Source: Brevundimonas halotolerans (GTDB lineage Bacteria; Pseudomonadota; Alphaproteobacteria; Caulobacterales; Caulobacteraceae). From it: 64,000 bases of DNA. How positions within the stretch are numbered: position 1 is the first letter of the stretch; every line of letters begins with the position of its first letter. The notes under the pieces were generated by a model. The model made no database searches and had not been told where the DNA came from. It saw only the letters and a program-made list of their open reading frames with translations. Positions 42,016 to 51,317 of the stretch are shown here, in pieces. Location of the stretch: NCBI RefSeq assembly GCF_003730275.1, contig NZ_QTTA01000019.1, positions 1 through 64,000 of the forward strand, in the 5' to 3' direction. The position numbers and the translations under genes were made by a program.

Positions 42016-43424
42016 CCTGGCAGGCCTGGGCCGGACAGGCGTTCGGGCAAGCCCTGGGGCGCCCCGGTCGTTCGCTGACCCGGCGGCTGATCTGGCTGGC
42101 CTCGGCCTGGATGGCGGTGGCGCTGGTGCTGACGGGCTGGATGCTGACCAGCCAGTATCAGGACTCCGCCCTGCGCCGCATGGGCTATGCCCTGGCCGAA
42201 ACCATAGACGAGGTGGTGCTGGCCACGACCGTGGTCGGGGGTCGGGTCTCGGTCGCCGAAATCCAGGATTCGCGCACGCTCAGACCCCTGTCGGGGAAGT
42301 ACTGGGTGGTCGGCGAGTTCGACGGTCGCGGCGGGATACGCATTCTGGAGCGATCGCCGTCGCTGGCGGGTGAGGACCTGTTGATCCCCACCGACATGCC
42401 CGGCCGTCTGGAGAGGGGACGGACGCTCAGCTACACGGCTATCGGACCGGTGGATCGGCCCTTGCGGATTGCCGCCAGCGTCAAGGTCTTGCCGGGGCGC
42501 GAGCGACCGCTGGTGTTCATGGCCGGGATGGACCGTTCCGACATTGATGCCGACACGCGGGCTTTTGCCACCTTCACCTGGATCGCCCTGTTGATCCTGG
42601 GGCTGGGGCTGGTGGCGGCGGTGTTCATGCAGGTGCGGATCGGCCTGCGCCCGCTGTTCCTGCTGAGGAATGAGATCGCCGATGTGAGAAAGGGCCGCTC
42701 GGGCCGGATCGAGCGCACCTATCCGCTGGAGATCCAGCCGCTGGCCGAACAGGTCAACCGCCTGCTGGACCATAACACCGAAGTGGTAGAGCGCCAGCGC
42801 ACCCACGTCGGCAATCTGGCCCATGCGCTGAAGACGCCCCTGTCGGTGATGCTGGCCGAGGCCGAGGGCCGGGCCGATCCGCTGGCCGAGGTGGTCACCC
42901 GCCAGAGCGGGGTGATGAAGGACCAGGTCGATCACCATCTGCGCCGGGCCCGCGCCGCCGCCCGCGCGCAAGGGCTGGGTGAGCGCACGCCCGTGGCCGA
43001 GGTGCTGGACGAAATGGCGGTTATGCTGGAGCGCGTGTTTGCGTCCAAGGATGTCGAGATCGACTGGCGCGCGCCCGACGACCTGATGTTCCGGGGCGAA
43101 CGGCAGGACTTGCAGGAAATTCTGGGCAATCTGATCGAAAACGCCTGCAAATGGGCGAAGCGCCGCGTGCGGGTCAGCGCCGGGGCGACCGGTCTGGGCC
43201 AGATGGTGGTGGTGGTCGAGGACGATGGTCCGGGTCTGGCCGAGGATCAGTGGGAGGCCGCCCTTAAGCGCGGCACCCGCATGGACGAAGACGCGCCGGG
43301 CTCGGGTCTGGGCCTGTCGATCGTTGACGACCTGACCAGGGCCTACAACGGCCGCGTGGCCCTGTCGCAGAGCGAGATGGGCGGGTTGAAGGCCGTGCTG
43401 GATCTTCCCGCCGCCGAGGGTTGA
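42012..43424 (+). CDS. Sensor histidine kinase, FeuQ-like
   Basis: 470 residues from GTG 42012. Membrane helices at about 30-50 and 190-215 flank a periplasmic sensor domain. HAMP-type linker (LEIQPLAEQVNRLLDHNTEV), phosphoacceptor His in HVGNLAHALKTPLSVMLAEA, and ATP-binding boxes EILGNLIENACKWAKRRV, VVVEDDGPGL and GSGLGLSIVDDL. Partner of the upstream regulator; the PepSY-like protein is a candidate ligand or inhibitor. Confidence 0.93.
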   Translation: MTWQAWAGQAFGQALGRPGRSLTRRLIWLASAWMAVALVLTGWMLTSQYQDSALRRMGYALAETIDEVVLATTVVGGRVSVAEIQDSRTLRPLSGKYWVVGEFDGRGGIRILERSPSLAGEDLLIPTDMPGRLERGRTLSYTAIGPVDRPLRIAASVKVLPGRERPLVFMAGMDRSDIDADTRAFATFTWIALLILGLGLVAAVFMQVRIGLRPLFLLRNEIADVRKGRSGRIERTYPLEIQPLAEQVNRLLDHNTEVVERQRTHVGNLAHALKTPLSVMLAEAEGRADPLAEVVTRQSGVMKDQVDHHLRRARAAARAQGLGERTPVAEVLDEMAVMLERVFASKDVEIDWRAPDDLMFRGERQDLQEILGNLIENACKWAKRRVRVSAGATGLGQMVVVVEDDGPGLAEDQWEAALKRGTRMDEDAPGSGLGLSIVDDLTRAYNGRVALSQSEMGGLKAVLDLPAAEG

Positions 43425-43430
43425 GCGGCT

Positions 43431-43454
43431 CTGTAACCCTGTAACCCTGTAACG
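43431..43454. repeat. Short tandem repeat CTGTAACC
   Basis: Eight-base unit present two full times plus CTGTAACG, between the kinase stop and the 454-residue gene. Could tune spacing of a promoter or simply be slippage DNA. Confidence 0.6.
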
Positions 43455-43521
43455 CGGTGGACGGAATATTAACCCTGCCCGCCCAGGCTGCGTGGGACGT
43501 GGGTTTCACGTGGAGTTCTGA

Positions 43522-44886
43522 ATGGCCGGTCTGACGGTCGCGCACCGCGCCGCCCTGGCGCATCTGATCACCCTGTGTCCCCCTGAATTGCTCGACGGGC
43601 TGCGGCGGGCTGTCGGCGGCTGGCCGGGCGACAAGGCCCGGGAGCTGGGCGGTATGCTGAACGACGTCGACGTCGAGCGCCGCCGTCGCGAGCGCGCGCT
43701 GGGCCCGCTGACCCCGATGTTCCGGGAGCGGATGGACGGCATCGAGGCCCTGACGTTTCCGGCGCAGATCCTGCCCCGCCTGTGGGCCGTGGCCCGCGAG
43801 GGCGAGCTCGATCTTCTGGAGCGCCTCGACAAGGAGGGACCCGAGGCGTCTCTCGTCGGCGACCGGCTGTGCCTGGCCGCAGCGGCGGCGGTCCGCGATC
43901 GTCCCGAGGCCGTGTGGCCGACAAGCCTTTCGTCAGAGACGCGCGAGGCGGGACTGGAAGCATTGGCCGGCTGTCTGGACCTGGCCCATCTGGCCCGCAA
44001 GGCGCTGAACCATCTGGAATCCTGGCTGGGTCGTCCGGACGGCGACAGTCTTGCGGAACTGCGCCTGTTGATCCGGGATGCCTCGGCCATTCACGAGGAT
44101 GGCGCGCCGCGTCTGATCGACATCCTGTTCGCCCATCTCAAGGATGCGGCGCTGGTGCTGAGGCTGGTGACCCAGACCAGCGGATCGGCGGGACGCGATG
44201 ACTTTCTGAGCGGGTCCGAGATGGCGGTCTTCGTCGAACGACTGATCGCCGGGGTCGAGGTGAGGGCCGCCCGCGTTGCCGCCTTCCGCCCTGGACCAGA
44301 GGCTGGTCCCGAGGCCGAAGCGGCGCTGGAGGACATTCACTGGTGCACGGCCACGCTCGGTGAACTGGATGTCACCCTGAAAATGCAGCCCGGCAGCGCC
44401 TGGGGCCAGGACGTGCGCGAGGCGCGCCTGAAGGTCGCCCGGCGGCTGACCGAAACGATTCGGAGCGCGCCCAAGACTGTCGAGGCGGCCCTGCCGATGA
44501 CGCGTGCAGCGCTGGCCGGGCGGATGACCCGCAAGGTGCCGGACCTGAACTGCGATCCGGCCTCTGCGGCGCTGGCGACGGCCGGTGTGCAACTGCGGCT
44601 GCTGGGCGCGCTGCGGCCTGCAGCGGCGGTGTTCGGCTGTGAATCGGACCGCAAGCAACAGGCCGATGCCCTGACCGAGACGCTCAGTCGCTATGCCGAC
44701 GAGGCCTTCGACCTGATCCATGGCGGCGAGGTCGAGGATCCGGACCGGGCACTGGCGCTGATGGAGGCGGTGGCGCGCCTGCTGACCCATCTGGAGGCGC
44801 ACGAGGCCGCCCGCACGGTGCGACGCCGCGCCGCTGCGACGATTCACGGCACCGAGGTACGCGGGGCCTCGCCCGAGGCCGCCTGA
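43522..44886 (+). CDS. Large helical cytosolic protein, unknown function
   Basis: 454 residues, start supported by GTGGAG six bases upstream. No signal or membrane segment. Almost all predicted alpha-helix, rich in Ala, Leu, Arg and Glu, with repeated 30-40-residue helical units (LARKALNHLESWLGRPDGDS, ARLIDILFAHLKDAALVLR-like and ALALMEAVARLLTHLEAHE segments). It may be a helical-repeat scaffold. I do not recognise the family. It sits between the FeuQ-like kinase and ccmI, which are usually close neighbours in other alphaproteobacteria. Confidence 0.75.
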   Translation: MAGLTVAHRAALAHLITLCPPELLDGLRRAVGGWPGDKARELGGMLNDVDVERRRRERALGPLTPMFRERMDGIEALTFPAQILPRLWAVAREGELDLLERLDKEGPEASLVGDRLCLAAAAAVRDRPEAVWPTSLSSETREAGLEALAGCLDLAHLARKALNHLESWLGRPDGDSLAELRLLIRDASAIHEDGAPRLIDILFAHLKDAALVLRLVTQTSGSAGRDDFLSGSEMAVFVERLIAGVEVRAARVAAFRPGPEAGPEAEAALEDIHWCTATLGELDVTLKMQPGSAWGQDVREARLKVARRLTETIRSAPKTVEAALPMTRAALAGRMTRKVPDLNCDPASAALATAGVQLRLLGALRPAAAVFGCESDRKQQADALTETLSRYADEAFDLIHGGEVEDPDRALALMEAVARLLTHLEAHEAARTVRRRAAATIHGTEVRGASPEAA

Positions 44887-44903
44887 TCGGCTAAACGCCG
44901 GGC

Positions 44904-45764
44904 ATGCTGATCTTCTGGACCCTGACGGGACTGGCCTGCGCGCTTGCCGGGCTGCTGATCCTGAGCGCCGCCGGTGCGGCCGGGGGCGCAGCTGCGTCCG
45001 GTCCGGAAGAGGACGAGGCGGCGCGGGGCCGGGCGCTGGCCCGAGACCTTGAGGAACTGGACCGGATGGCGGCGCGCGGCGTGCTGGTCGGGGCCGAGCT
45101 GGAGGCCGCCCGGGCCGAGGTGGCGCGCCGGCATCTTGAAGCGGACGTGGCCGTCGCTGCGCCTGTGGTCGACACGGCAGGCCGCCTGCGTCAGGCGCGC
45201 TGGGTGCTGGCCGGGACGGGGGTGACGGCGCTGGCGGCGCTGGCCCTCTACATCGGCGTGGGCAGTCCGGGTGTTGCAGACCAGCCCTATGCCCGGCGGG
45301 TTGCGGAATGGGCCGAGACGCCCGGCATGCTGGATGCCCCGAAGCTGGCCGCGGTGATGGAGCGGGAAGCCGCGAACCAGCCTGAGAATTTCGAGGCCCA
45401 GGCCCTGCTGGGGGCGGCCCGGTTCGAGGCCGGCGACCCGATTGGCGCCGCCTCGGCCCTGCGTCGGGCCGCGATGTTGCGGCCCGACGATGCGCAGACC
45501 TGGGCACGGCTGGGTGAGGCGCTGGTGCAGACCCAGGAGGGTGAGGTTGGAACCGACGCCGAGATGGCTTTCCTGCGGGCGCTGGCGCTGGACCCCGGCC
45601 AGCTGGGTGCGCGCTATTTCCTCGGTGAACTGGCGCTTCAGCGCGGCGAGGCGGCCCGGGTGCATGAGATGTGGAGCCCGCTGATCGCGGCGCTCGCCCC
45701 CACGGATCCCCGGCGCGTCGATCTGGAATCGCGCCTGCCGTCGCTGTCGGGAAGTGAGGGCTGA
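44904..45764 (+). CDS. ccmI: Cytochrome c maturation protein CcmI (CycH)
   Basis: 286-residue apocytochrome c chaperone. Two N-terminal membrane helices (MLIFWTLTGLACALAGLLIL; AGTGVTALAALALYIGVG) are separated by a cytoplasmic loop with a Leu-zipper-like stretch (EELDRMAARGVLVGAELEAA). A periplasmic TPR domain follows (FEAQALLGAARFEAGDPIGA, DAQTWARLGEALVQTQEG). It hands apocytochrome c to CcmF-CcmH. Stop overlaps ccmE by one base. Confidence 0.93.
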   Translation: MLIFWTLTGLACALAGLLILSAAGAAGGAAASGPEEDEAARGRALARDLEELDRMAARGVLVGAELEAARAEVARRHLEADVAVAAPVVDTAGRLRQARWVLAGTGVTALAALALYIGVGSPGVADQPYARRVAEWAETPGMLDAPKLAAVMEREAANQPENFEAQALLGAARFEAGDPIGAASALRRAAMLRPDDAQTWARLGEALVQTQEGEVGTDAEMAFLRALALDPGQLGARYFLGELALQRGEAARVHEMWSPLIAALAPTDPRRVDLESRLPSLSGSEG

Positions 45765-46234
45765 TGGGCTGGATGCCGAAATCGCCGAAGGCCCGCAGGC
45801 GGGTGTGGGTGCTGATGGCCGCTGCGCCTGTGCTGGCCGTGGCCGTGGGGCTGAGCCTGTGGGCCATGCAGGATACGGTGACCTTTTTCGTCTCGCCGTC
45901 CGAGGCCACCGAGGAAGCGGCTCCGGTCGGTCGGGCCATGCGGCTGGGCGGTCTGGTCGAGGCGGGCAGTGTCGAACACGACCCGGGTGGTCAGGTGCGG
46001 TTCCGGGTGACCGACAATGCGGCCTCGACGCTGGTCATCTATGAGGGCGACCTGCCCGACCTGTTCAAGGAAGAGCAGGGCGTGGTGGTCGAGGGCGAAT
46101 TCCGCCCCGACCGCACCTTTGTCGCGCGTCAGGTGCTGGCCAAGCACGACGAGACCTATATGCCGCGCGAGGTGGCCGAACGGCTGAAGGAACGCGGCGA
46201 GTGGCGTCCTGAAGTGGACGAGGTTCAGCCGTGA
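45764..46234 (+). CDS. ccmE: Heme chaperone CcmE (CycJ)
   Basis: 156 residues. An N-terminal membrane anchor and a periplasmic OB-fold. GVVVEGEFRPDRTFVARQVL then AKHDETYMPRE contains the HDExY motif whose His binds heme covalently. It ferries heme from CcmABCD to CcmF. Overlaps ccmF by four bases (GTGA). Confidence 0.96.
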   Translation: MGWMPKSPKARRRVWVLMAAAPVLAVAVGLSLWAMQDTVTFFVSPSEATEEAAPVGRAMRLGGLVEAGSVEHDPGGQVRFRVTDNAASTLVIYEGDLPDLFKEEQGVVVEGEFRPDRTFVARQVLAKHDETYMPREVAERLKERGEWRPEVDEVQP

Positions 46235-48237
46235 TCGTCGAACTGGGGGCCTTTGCCCTGTGTCTGGCCCTGGCGCTGAGCGGGTTGCAGGTGGTGGCCT
46301 CGGTCGCGGGACGCCTGCGGTCCAGCCCGGTGCTGGCCGGAGCTGGTGAGGGCGCCGGTCTGGCCGCCTTTCTGGCCGTGGGACTGGCCTTTGGCGTGCT
46401 GATTTACGCCTTTGTTGTTTCGGACTTTTCGGTCTCGAACGTGGCGCTGAACAGCCATACCGACAAGCCGATGCTCTACAAGGTGGCCGGGGCCTGGGGC
46501 AGCCACGAGGGGTCGCTGGTCCTGTGGTGTCTGGTCCTGACCGGCTTTGGTGCCCTTCTGGCGCGGGCGCGGACGGGGGAGGCCGGTCTGCCGTTCGGTC
46601 TGAAGGCCGTAGCGGTGGCGGCGCAGGGCGGACTGGGCGCGCTGTTCCTGGCCTTTGTGCTGTTCACCTCGAACCCGTTTGTGCGGTTGAGCCCGGTGCC
46701 GGTTGAGGGGGCGTCGCTGAACCCGCTGCTGCAGGACCCGGCCTTGGCCCTGCACCCGCCCCTGCTCTACGGCGGCTATGTCGGCCTGTCGGTGTGTTTC
46801 TCGCTGGCGGTGGCGGCCCTGATCGAGGGGCGACCGGGGGCGGGCTTCTGGCCGGCTTGGGGGCGTTGGATCCGGCCCTGGGCCCTGGCCAGCTGGGCGC
46901 TGCTGACCGCCGGCATCGCGCTGGGCAGCTTCTGGGCCTATTACGAACTGGGCTGGGGCGGCTGGTGGTTCTGGGACCCTGTCGAGAACGCCAGCTTCAT
47001 GCCATGGCTGGCGGCGGCGGCCCTGTTGCACAGCGCAGTCGTCACCGAGCGGCGCGGGGCGCTGATCGGCTGGACGGTGTTTCTGGCACTGGTGGCGTTT
47101 TCGCTGTCGATGCTGGGGGCGTTTCTGGTGCGGTCGGGCGTGCTGACCAGTGTCCACGCCTTTGCCGTCGACCCCGAGCGGGGGCTGATGCTGCTGGGCA
47201 TACTGGGGCTGACGGCGGGGGCGGCCTTCACCCTGTTCGCGCTTCGGGCCGGGCAGCTGACCGGCAGGACCCTGTTCGCCCCCATCAGCCGCGAGGGCGC
47301 GCTGGTGGTCAACAATCTGTTCCTGTCGGTGGCGGCGGCGACGGTGCTGGTCGGAACGCTGTATCCGCTGGTCCTCGAGGCGGCCGGCGGGGCGACGATC
47401 TCGGTCGGGCCGCCCTATTTCGCCGTGACCTTTACGCCGCTGATGGCCATGGCGCTGATCATCCTGCCGATGGGGCCGCTGCTGGGCTGGAAGCGCGGCG
47501 ACCTGATCGGGGCCCTGCAGCGGCTGGCCTGGGCGGCGGGGCTGTCGCTGCTGTTCGCCCTGATCGTCTGGGGCCTGTTCCGGCCGCGCGAGGCCCTGAC
47601 CGGGGCGGGTCTGGCGCTGGGCGCCTGGCTGGTGCTCGGGGCACTGGCCGAGCTGACCGAGCGCATCCGCCTGTTCGGCAAGCGCACGCCGGGCGAGCTG
47701 GGACGGCGCACGCGTGCCCTGCCGCTGGCGGCCTGGGGCATGACGGCCGCCCATGCGGGGTTGGGGCTGTTCGTGCTGGGTGCGGTGGTCGAGACGGGGC
47801 TGAAGGTCGAGACGGCCCGCCCGCTGGAAATCGGCCAGACCGTCGCCGCCGGTCCGTATCAGGCGACGCTGCGCGCGGTCGAGATCATCGAGGGGCCCAA
47901 CTATCTGGCTGAAAGTGCCACGCTGGAGGTCGAGCCTCTGGGGGGCGGGCGGCCCGAGACCGTGCGGGCCGAAAAGCGCTTCTTCCCCGCAGGCGGTCAG
48001 ACGACTACCGAGGTGGGCCTGAGCTTTCACGGGCTGGATGATGTCTATCTGGTGCTGGGCGAGCGGCGGCTGAGCGACAGCGGCGAGCGGGCCTGGACGG
48101 TGCGGATGAACTGGAACCCGTGGGCGCGGCTGATCTTTCTGGGGCCGGCGCTGATGGCGCTGGGTGGTCTGCTGTCGCTGCTGGACCGCCGCCTGCGGAC
48201 CGTGGACACGACCCGGCGTAAAAGGTCTCCGGCATGA
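46231..48237 (+). CDS. ccmF: Cytochrome c heme lyase subunit CcmF (CycK)
   Basis: 668 residues from GTG 46231, about 15 membrane helices. The tryptophan-rich WWD heme-handling motif GWGGWWFWDPVENASFMPWL (near residue 235) and four conserved periplasmic His, including in KVAGAWGSHEGSLVLW and SGVLTSVHAFAVDP, are visible. With CcmH and CcmI it ligates heme to apocytochromes c. Overlaps ccmH by four bases. Confidence 0.97.
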   Translation: MIVELGAFALCLALALSGLQVVASVAGRLRSSPVLAGAGEGAGLAAFLAVGLAFGVLIYAFVVSDFSVSNVALNSHTDKPMLYKVAGAWGSHEGSLVLWCLVLTGFGALLARARTGEAGLPFGLKAVAVAAQGGLGALFLAFVLFTSNPFVRLSPVPVEGASLNPLLQDPALALHPPLLYGGYVGLSVCFSLAVAALIEGRPGAGFWPAWGRWIRPWALASWALLTAGIALGSFWAYYELGWGGWWFWDPVENASFMPWLAAAALLHSAVVTERRGALIGWTVFLALVAFSLSMLGAFLVRSGVLTSVHAFAVDPERGLMLLGILGLTAGAAFTLFALRAGQLTGRTLFAPISREGALVVNNLFLSVAAATVLVGTLYPLVLEAAGGATISVGPPYFAVTFTPLMAMALIILPMGPLLGWKRGDLIGALQRLAWAAGLSLLFALIVWGLFRPREALTGAGLALGAWLVLGALAELTERIRLFGKRTPGELGRRTRALPLAAWGMTAAHAGLGLFVLGAVVETGLKVETARPLEIGQTVAAGPYQATLRAVEIIEGPNYLAESATLEVEPLGGGRPETVRAEKRFFPAGGQTTTEVGLSFHGLDDVYLVLGERRLSDSGERAWTVRMNWNPWARLIFLGPALMALGGLLSLLDRRLRTVDTTRRKRSPA

Positions 48238-48761
48238 GGCGGCTGCTGATCCTTGCGATGATGCTGGGACTGGCCGGCCCGGCGCTGGCGCAGGAGCCGC
48301 CGGCCACGCCCGATCGTCCGCTGGCCAATGCGGAACAGGAAGCGCGGGCCCAGGCCCTGTTCGAGGATATCCGCTGCGTCGTCTGCCAGCATGAGTCGAT
48401 CGCCGATTCGCCGGCGGGGGTGGCATCGGACATGCGGCGCTGGGTGCGCGACCGGATCGCCGAGGGCCAGACCGATACCGAGGTCCGCGACGGTCTGGTG
48501 GCACGCTATGGCGACTATGTGCTGTTCACTCCGCCGGTGCGGCTCGGCACCCTGCTGCTGTGGGGCCTGCCGCTGGTGCTGGTGCTGGGCGGCGCAGGGG
48601 TGCTGGTCTGGTTCGCGCGCAGGCGGTCGGGGCAGATCGAGCCGGACGCCGATCTGACAACGGCGGAACGAACGCGGGTCGACAATCTTCTCAAGGCGGC
48701 AAGAACCGGCCCTGAAGATGACGCAACTTTGCCGCCAAAAACACGCGACGGGACGTCCTGA
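48234..48761 (+). CDS. ccmH: Cytochrome c maturation thiol reductase CcmH (CycL)
   Basis: 175 residues. Signal peptide (GPALAQEPP). Redox motif IRCVVCQHESIADSPA, three-helix domain ASDMRRWVRDRIAEGQTDTE and YGDYVLFTPP, then a membrane helix (LLLWGLPLVLVLGGAGVLVW). It keeps the apocytochrome CxxCH cysteines reduced. End of the ccmI-E-F-H operon. Confidence 0.96.
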   Translation: MRRLLILAMMLGLAGPALAQEPPATPDRPLANAEQEARAQALFEDIRCVVCQHESIADSPAGVASDMRRWVRDRIAEGQTDTEVRDGLVARYGDYVLFTPPVRLGTLLLWGLPLVLVLGGAGVLVWFARRRSGQIEPDADLTTAERTRVDNLLKAARTGPEDDATLPPKTRDGTS

Positions 48762-48879
48762 TGCCCGCTGTCGCCGGTCTTGCCGTATCGCGGCGATTGG
48801 TGATCGGGGATAAGGGCCTATATCGTCACGGAAGCGCCGGTCCGATTTCGGACGGTGCGGTCGATCGAACAGGAACCGG

Positions 48880-50433
48880 ATGTTGAAGCGCAAGGAGTTC
48901 ATCATAGGCGCGGCCGCAGGGCTGCTGGTGGCGGTCGTCGCCACGGCAGGCGGTCTGATTCGCTGGCCGGGGATGGACGGCAGCCTGCTGTCGGTCAGCG
49001 GCCCGATCACGCCGTCGGCGGGTGCGCCGGGGGCTGCCTTTGGTCCACCGCCCGGTGCGCCGGTCAGCTTTGCCGACATCTTTACCCAGGTGGCCCCGGC
49101 GGTCGTGCAGATCGACGTGCGGACGCGCGTGCCGCGTGGCGAGGCGCAGACCTTCCAGATTCCCGGCCTGCCGTTCGAGTTCGAGGGACCCGAGGGTGAG
49201 GCTCCCGAAGGCGAGACGACTCTGGGTGCGGGCTCGGGCTTCTTCATCTCGGAAGACGGATACATAGTCACCAACAACCATGTGATCGCCAATGCCGAGG
49301 AGATCACCGTCCGGCTGGCCGACAATCGCGAACTGCCCGCGCGTCTGGTGGGGCGTGACGAGAGCACGGACCTGGCGGTCATCAAGGTCGATGGCGGGCG
49401 TTTCCCCTATGTCAGCTTCGAGGAGTCGGCCGAGCCGCGCGTCGGCGACTGGGTGATCGCGGTCGGCAATCCGTTCGGCCTGGGCGGCACGGCGACGGCG
49501 GGCATCGTCTCGGCCAAGTCGCGCGACCTGCAGGACGTGTCCAGCAACTATGTCGACTACATCCAGATCGACGCGGCCATCAACCGGGGCAATTCCGGCG
49601 GGCCGACCTTTGACATCTATGGCCGGGTCATCGGCGTCAACACCGCCATCTTCTCGCCGACCGGCGGCTCGATCGGTATCGGCTTTGCCATTCCGGCCAA
49701 TACCGCCAAGACCATCACCGACCGGCTGATGCGCGGCGAACAGATCGAGCGCGGATACCTTGGGGTGACCATCGGTGATCTCGAGCCCTATCGCGAAGCC
49801 ATGGGCGTGGACCGGCAGCAGAACGGGGCCCTGATCATCGACGTCACGCCGGGCGGTCCCGCCGCCCGCGGCGGGGTGAGGCCGGGCGACATCGTGGTGG
49901 AGCTGAACGAGCAGCCGGTCGTGGATTCGACCGATCTGACCCGCAAGGTCGGCGCCGCAGCGGTCAATGACACGCTGGAAGTCATCGTCCTGCGCGGCGA
50001 CCGGCGGCTGGTCGCCCGCGTACAGGCGGCGAAGCGTCCGCCACAGTCTGAGCTGGATGCGCAGCAGGCACCGTCGCGCCGTCCGGTGCCCGAAGCCAGT
50101 CCGGGCCAGGCCCTGGCCGGGCTGACCGTGGCTCCGATGACCCCCGAACTGCGCGCGAAATACGACATCCCTGCCGGCGTCAATGGCGTGGTCGTGGTGG
50201 CCGAGGCGCGGATCGGGCAGAGCCGTTTCGTGCCGGGCATCGTCATTCTGCAGGCCGGGGTGACCCCGGTGCGCAGCATTGCCGACATTCAGGCCGAGAT
50301 CGCCCGGGCGCGGGCGGCGGGTCGCGAGGAGTTCTTCATTCTGGCGTGGTCGCCGGACGGAAACGGTCCTGTGCTGCTGGATGTCCCCCGACAGTCAGCG
50401 ACACGGTCCCGGGCCCCGGCGACAACGCAGTAA
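48880..50433 (+). CDS. Do/DegP-like periplasmic serine protease
   Basis: 517 residues, membrane-anchored or exported through an N-terminal helix (FIIGAAAGLLVAVVATAGGL). Catalytic triad His134 (TNNHVI), Asp164 (ESTDLAVIKV) and Ser239 (RGNSGGPTFD). Two PDZ domains follow (GYLGVTIGDLEPYREAMGVD, then GLTVAPMTPELRAKYDIPAG). A DegP1-type gene after cycHJKL is a conserved alphaproteobacterial order. Envelope protein quality control. Confidence 0.94.
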   Translation: MLKRKEFIIGAAAGLLVAVVATAGGLIRWPGMDGSLLSVSGPITPSAGAPGAAFGPPPGAPVSFADIFTQVAPAVVQIDVRTRVPRGEAQTFQIPGLPFEFEGPEGEAPEGETTLGAGSGFFISEDGYIVTNNHVIANAEEITVRLADNRELPARLVGRDESTDLAVIKVDGGRFPYVSFEESAEPRVGDWVIAVGNPFGLGGTATAGIVSAKSRDLQDVSSNYVDYIQIDAAINRGNSGGPTFDIYGRVIGVNTAIFSPTGGSIGIGFAIPANTAKTITDRLMRGEQIERGYLGVTIGDLEPYREAMGVDRQQNGALIIDVTPGGPAARGGVRPGDIVVELNEQPVVDSTDLTRKVGAAAVNDTLEVIVLRGDRRLVARVQAAKRPPQSELDAQQAPSRRPVPEASPGQALAGLTVAPMTPELRAKYDIPAGVNGVVVVAEARIGQSRFVPGIVILQAGVTPVRSIADIQAEIARARAAGREEFFILAWSPDGNGPVLLDVPRQSATRSRAPATTQ

Positions 50434-50502
50434 GGCAAAAGGGCCGGGATCGGCTATTATTCGGGACGAATTCCGCAGAGGCGGGAAGGAAGGGAGAGGG
50501 CG

Positions 50503-51174
50503 ATGCGCATTCTGGTGGTCGAGGACGACGCCGAAGCGGCGACGGCGATGGTTCGGGGCCTGACCGAGGCGGGGCACGATGTGGTCCATGCCGTGGACGG
50601 GGCCTTTGGCCTGCTGGAGGCGCAGAAGGGCGGCTATGACGTCTATGTCGTTGACCGGATGATGCCGCGCCTCGATGGGGTCGGCATGGTCGAGACGGTT
50701 CGCAAGAACGGCGACCAGACGCCGGTGCTGTTCCTGTCGGCGCTGGGCGAGGTCGAGGATCGGGTGACCGGCCTGCAGGCCGGGGCCGATGACTATCTGG
50801 TCAAACCCTATGCCTTTGCCGAGCTGATCGCGCGGGTCGAGGCCCTGTCGCGACGGCGCGAGACCGGGTCGGTGGCGACCGTGCTAAAGGTCGGTGATCT
50901 GGAAATGAACCTGATCAGCCGCGATGTGACCCGCGCCGGCCAGGAGATCGATCTGCAGCCGCGCGAGTTCCAGCTGCTGGAGTTCATGATGCGCCACGCC
51001 GGCCAGTCGGTGACCCGCACCATGCTTTTGGAGAAGGTCTGGGAATACCATTTCGACCCCCAGACCAATGTCATCGACGTCCACATCAGCCGCCTGCGCT
51101 CCAAGATCGACAAGGGCTTCGACAAGGCCATGCTGCAGACCGTGCGCGGCGCGGGATACCGGCTGGAGGCGTGA
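50503..51174 (+). CDS. OmpR-family response regulator
   Basis: 223 residues. Receiver with EDDAEAATAM, phosphoacceptor Asp51 (VYVVDRMMPRLDG), FLSALGEVEDRVTGLQAGAD and Lys in LVKPYAF. Winged helix with LQPREFQLLEFMMRHAGQSV, and HISRLRSKIDKGF. GGGAAGGAAGGGAGAG lies upstream of the start. Paired with the kinase at 51318; a MITE has come between them. Confidence 0.94.
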   Translation: MRILVVEDDAEAATAMVRGLTEAGHDVVHAVDGAFGLLEAQKGGYDVYVVDRMMPRLDGVGMVETVRKNGDQTPVLFLSALGEVEDRVTGLQAGADDYLVKPYAFAELIARVEALSRRRETGSVATVLKVGDLEMNLISRDVTRAGQEIDLQPREFQLLEFMMRHAGQSVTRTMLLEKVWEYHFDPQTNVIDVHISRLRSKIDKGFDKAMLQTVRGAGYRLEA

Positions 51175-51179
51175 CGTGA

Positions 51180-51312
51180 GCTCCTCCCCCGCAAGGCGGG
51201 GGAGGGGGACCGCCGGCACGGCGGTGGAGGGGGCGACCCCAAGCACCGACGCTGTAGCCGCCCCCTCCACCACTTCGTGGTCCCCCTCCCCCGTGAAGAA
51301 CGGGGGAGGAGC
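51180..51312. mobile_element. MITE-like inverted-repeat element, family A, copy 2 (supplies a ribosome site)
   Basis: 133 bases with a perfect 12-base terminal pair GCTCCTCCCCCG / CGGGGGAGGAGC and extended imperfect arms (GGGGGAGGGGGACC, GGTGGAGGGGGC). Inserted between a response regulator and its kinase. Its right end, GGGGGAGGAGC, lies 5-6 bases before the kinase ATG at 51318. Confidence 0.78.
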
Positions 51313-51317
51313 CTAGG

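Noticed and set aside
46225-48504. 759-codon Gln/Arg/Pro-rich minus-strand frame opposite ccmF
   Set aside because: Composition is the antisense of a hydrophobic membrane protein.
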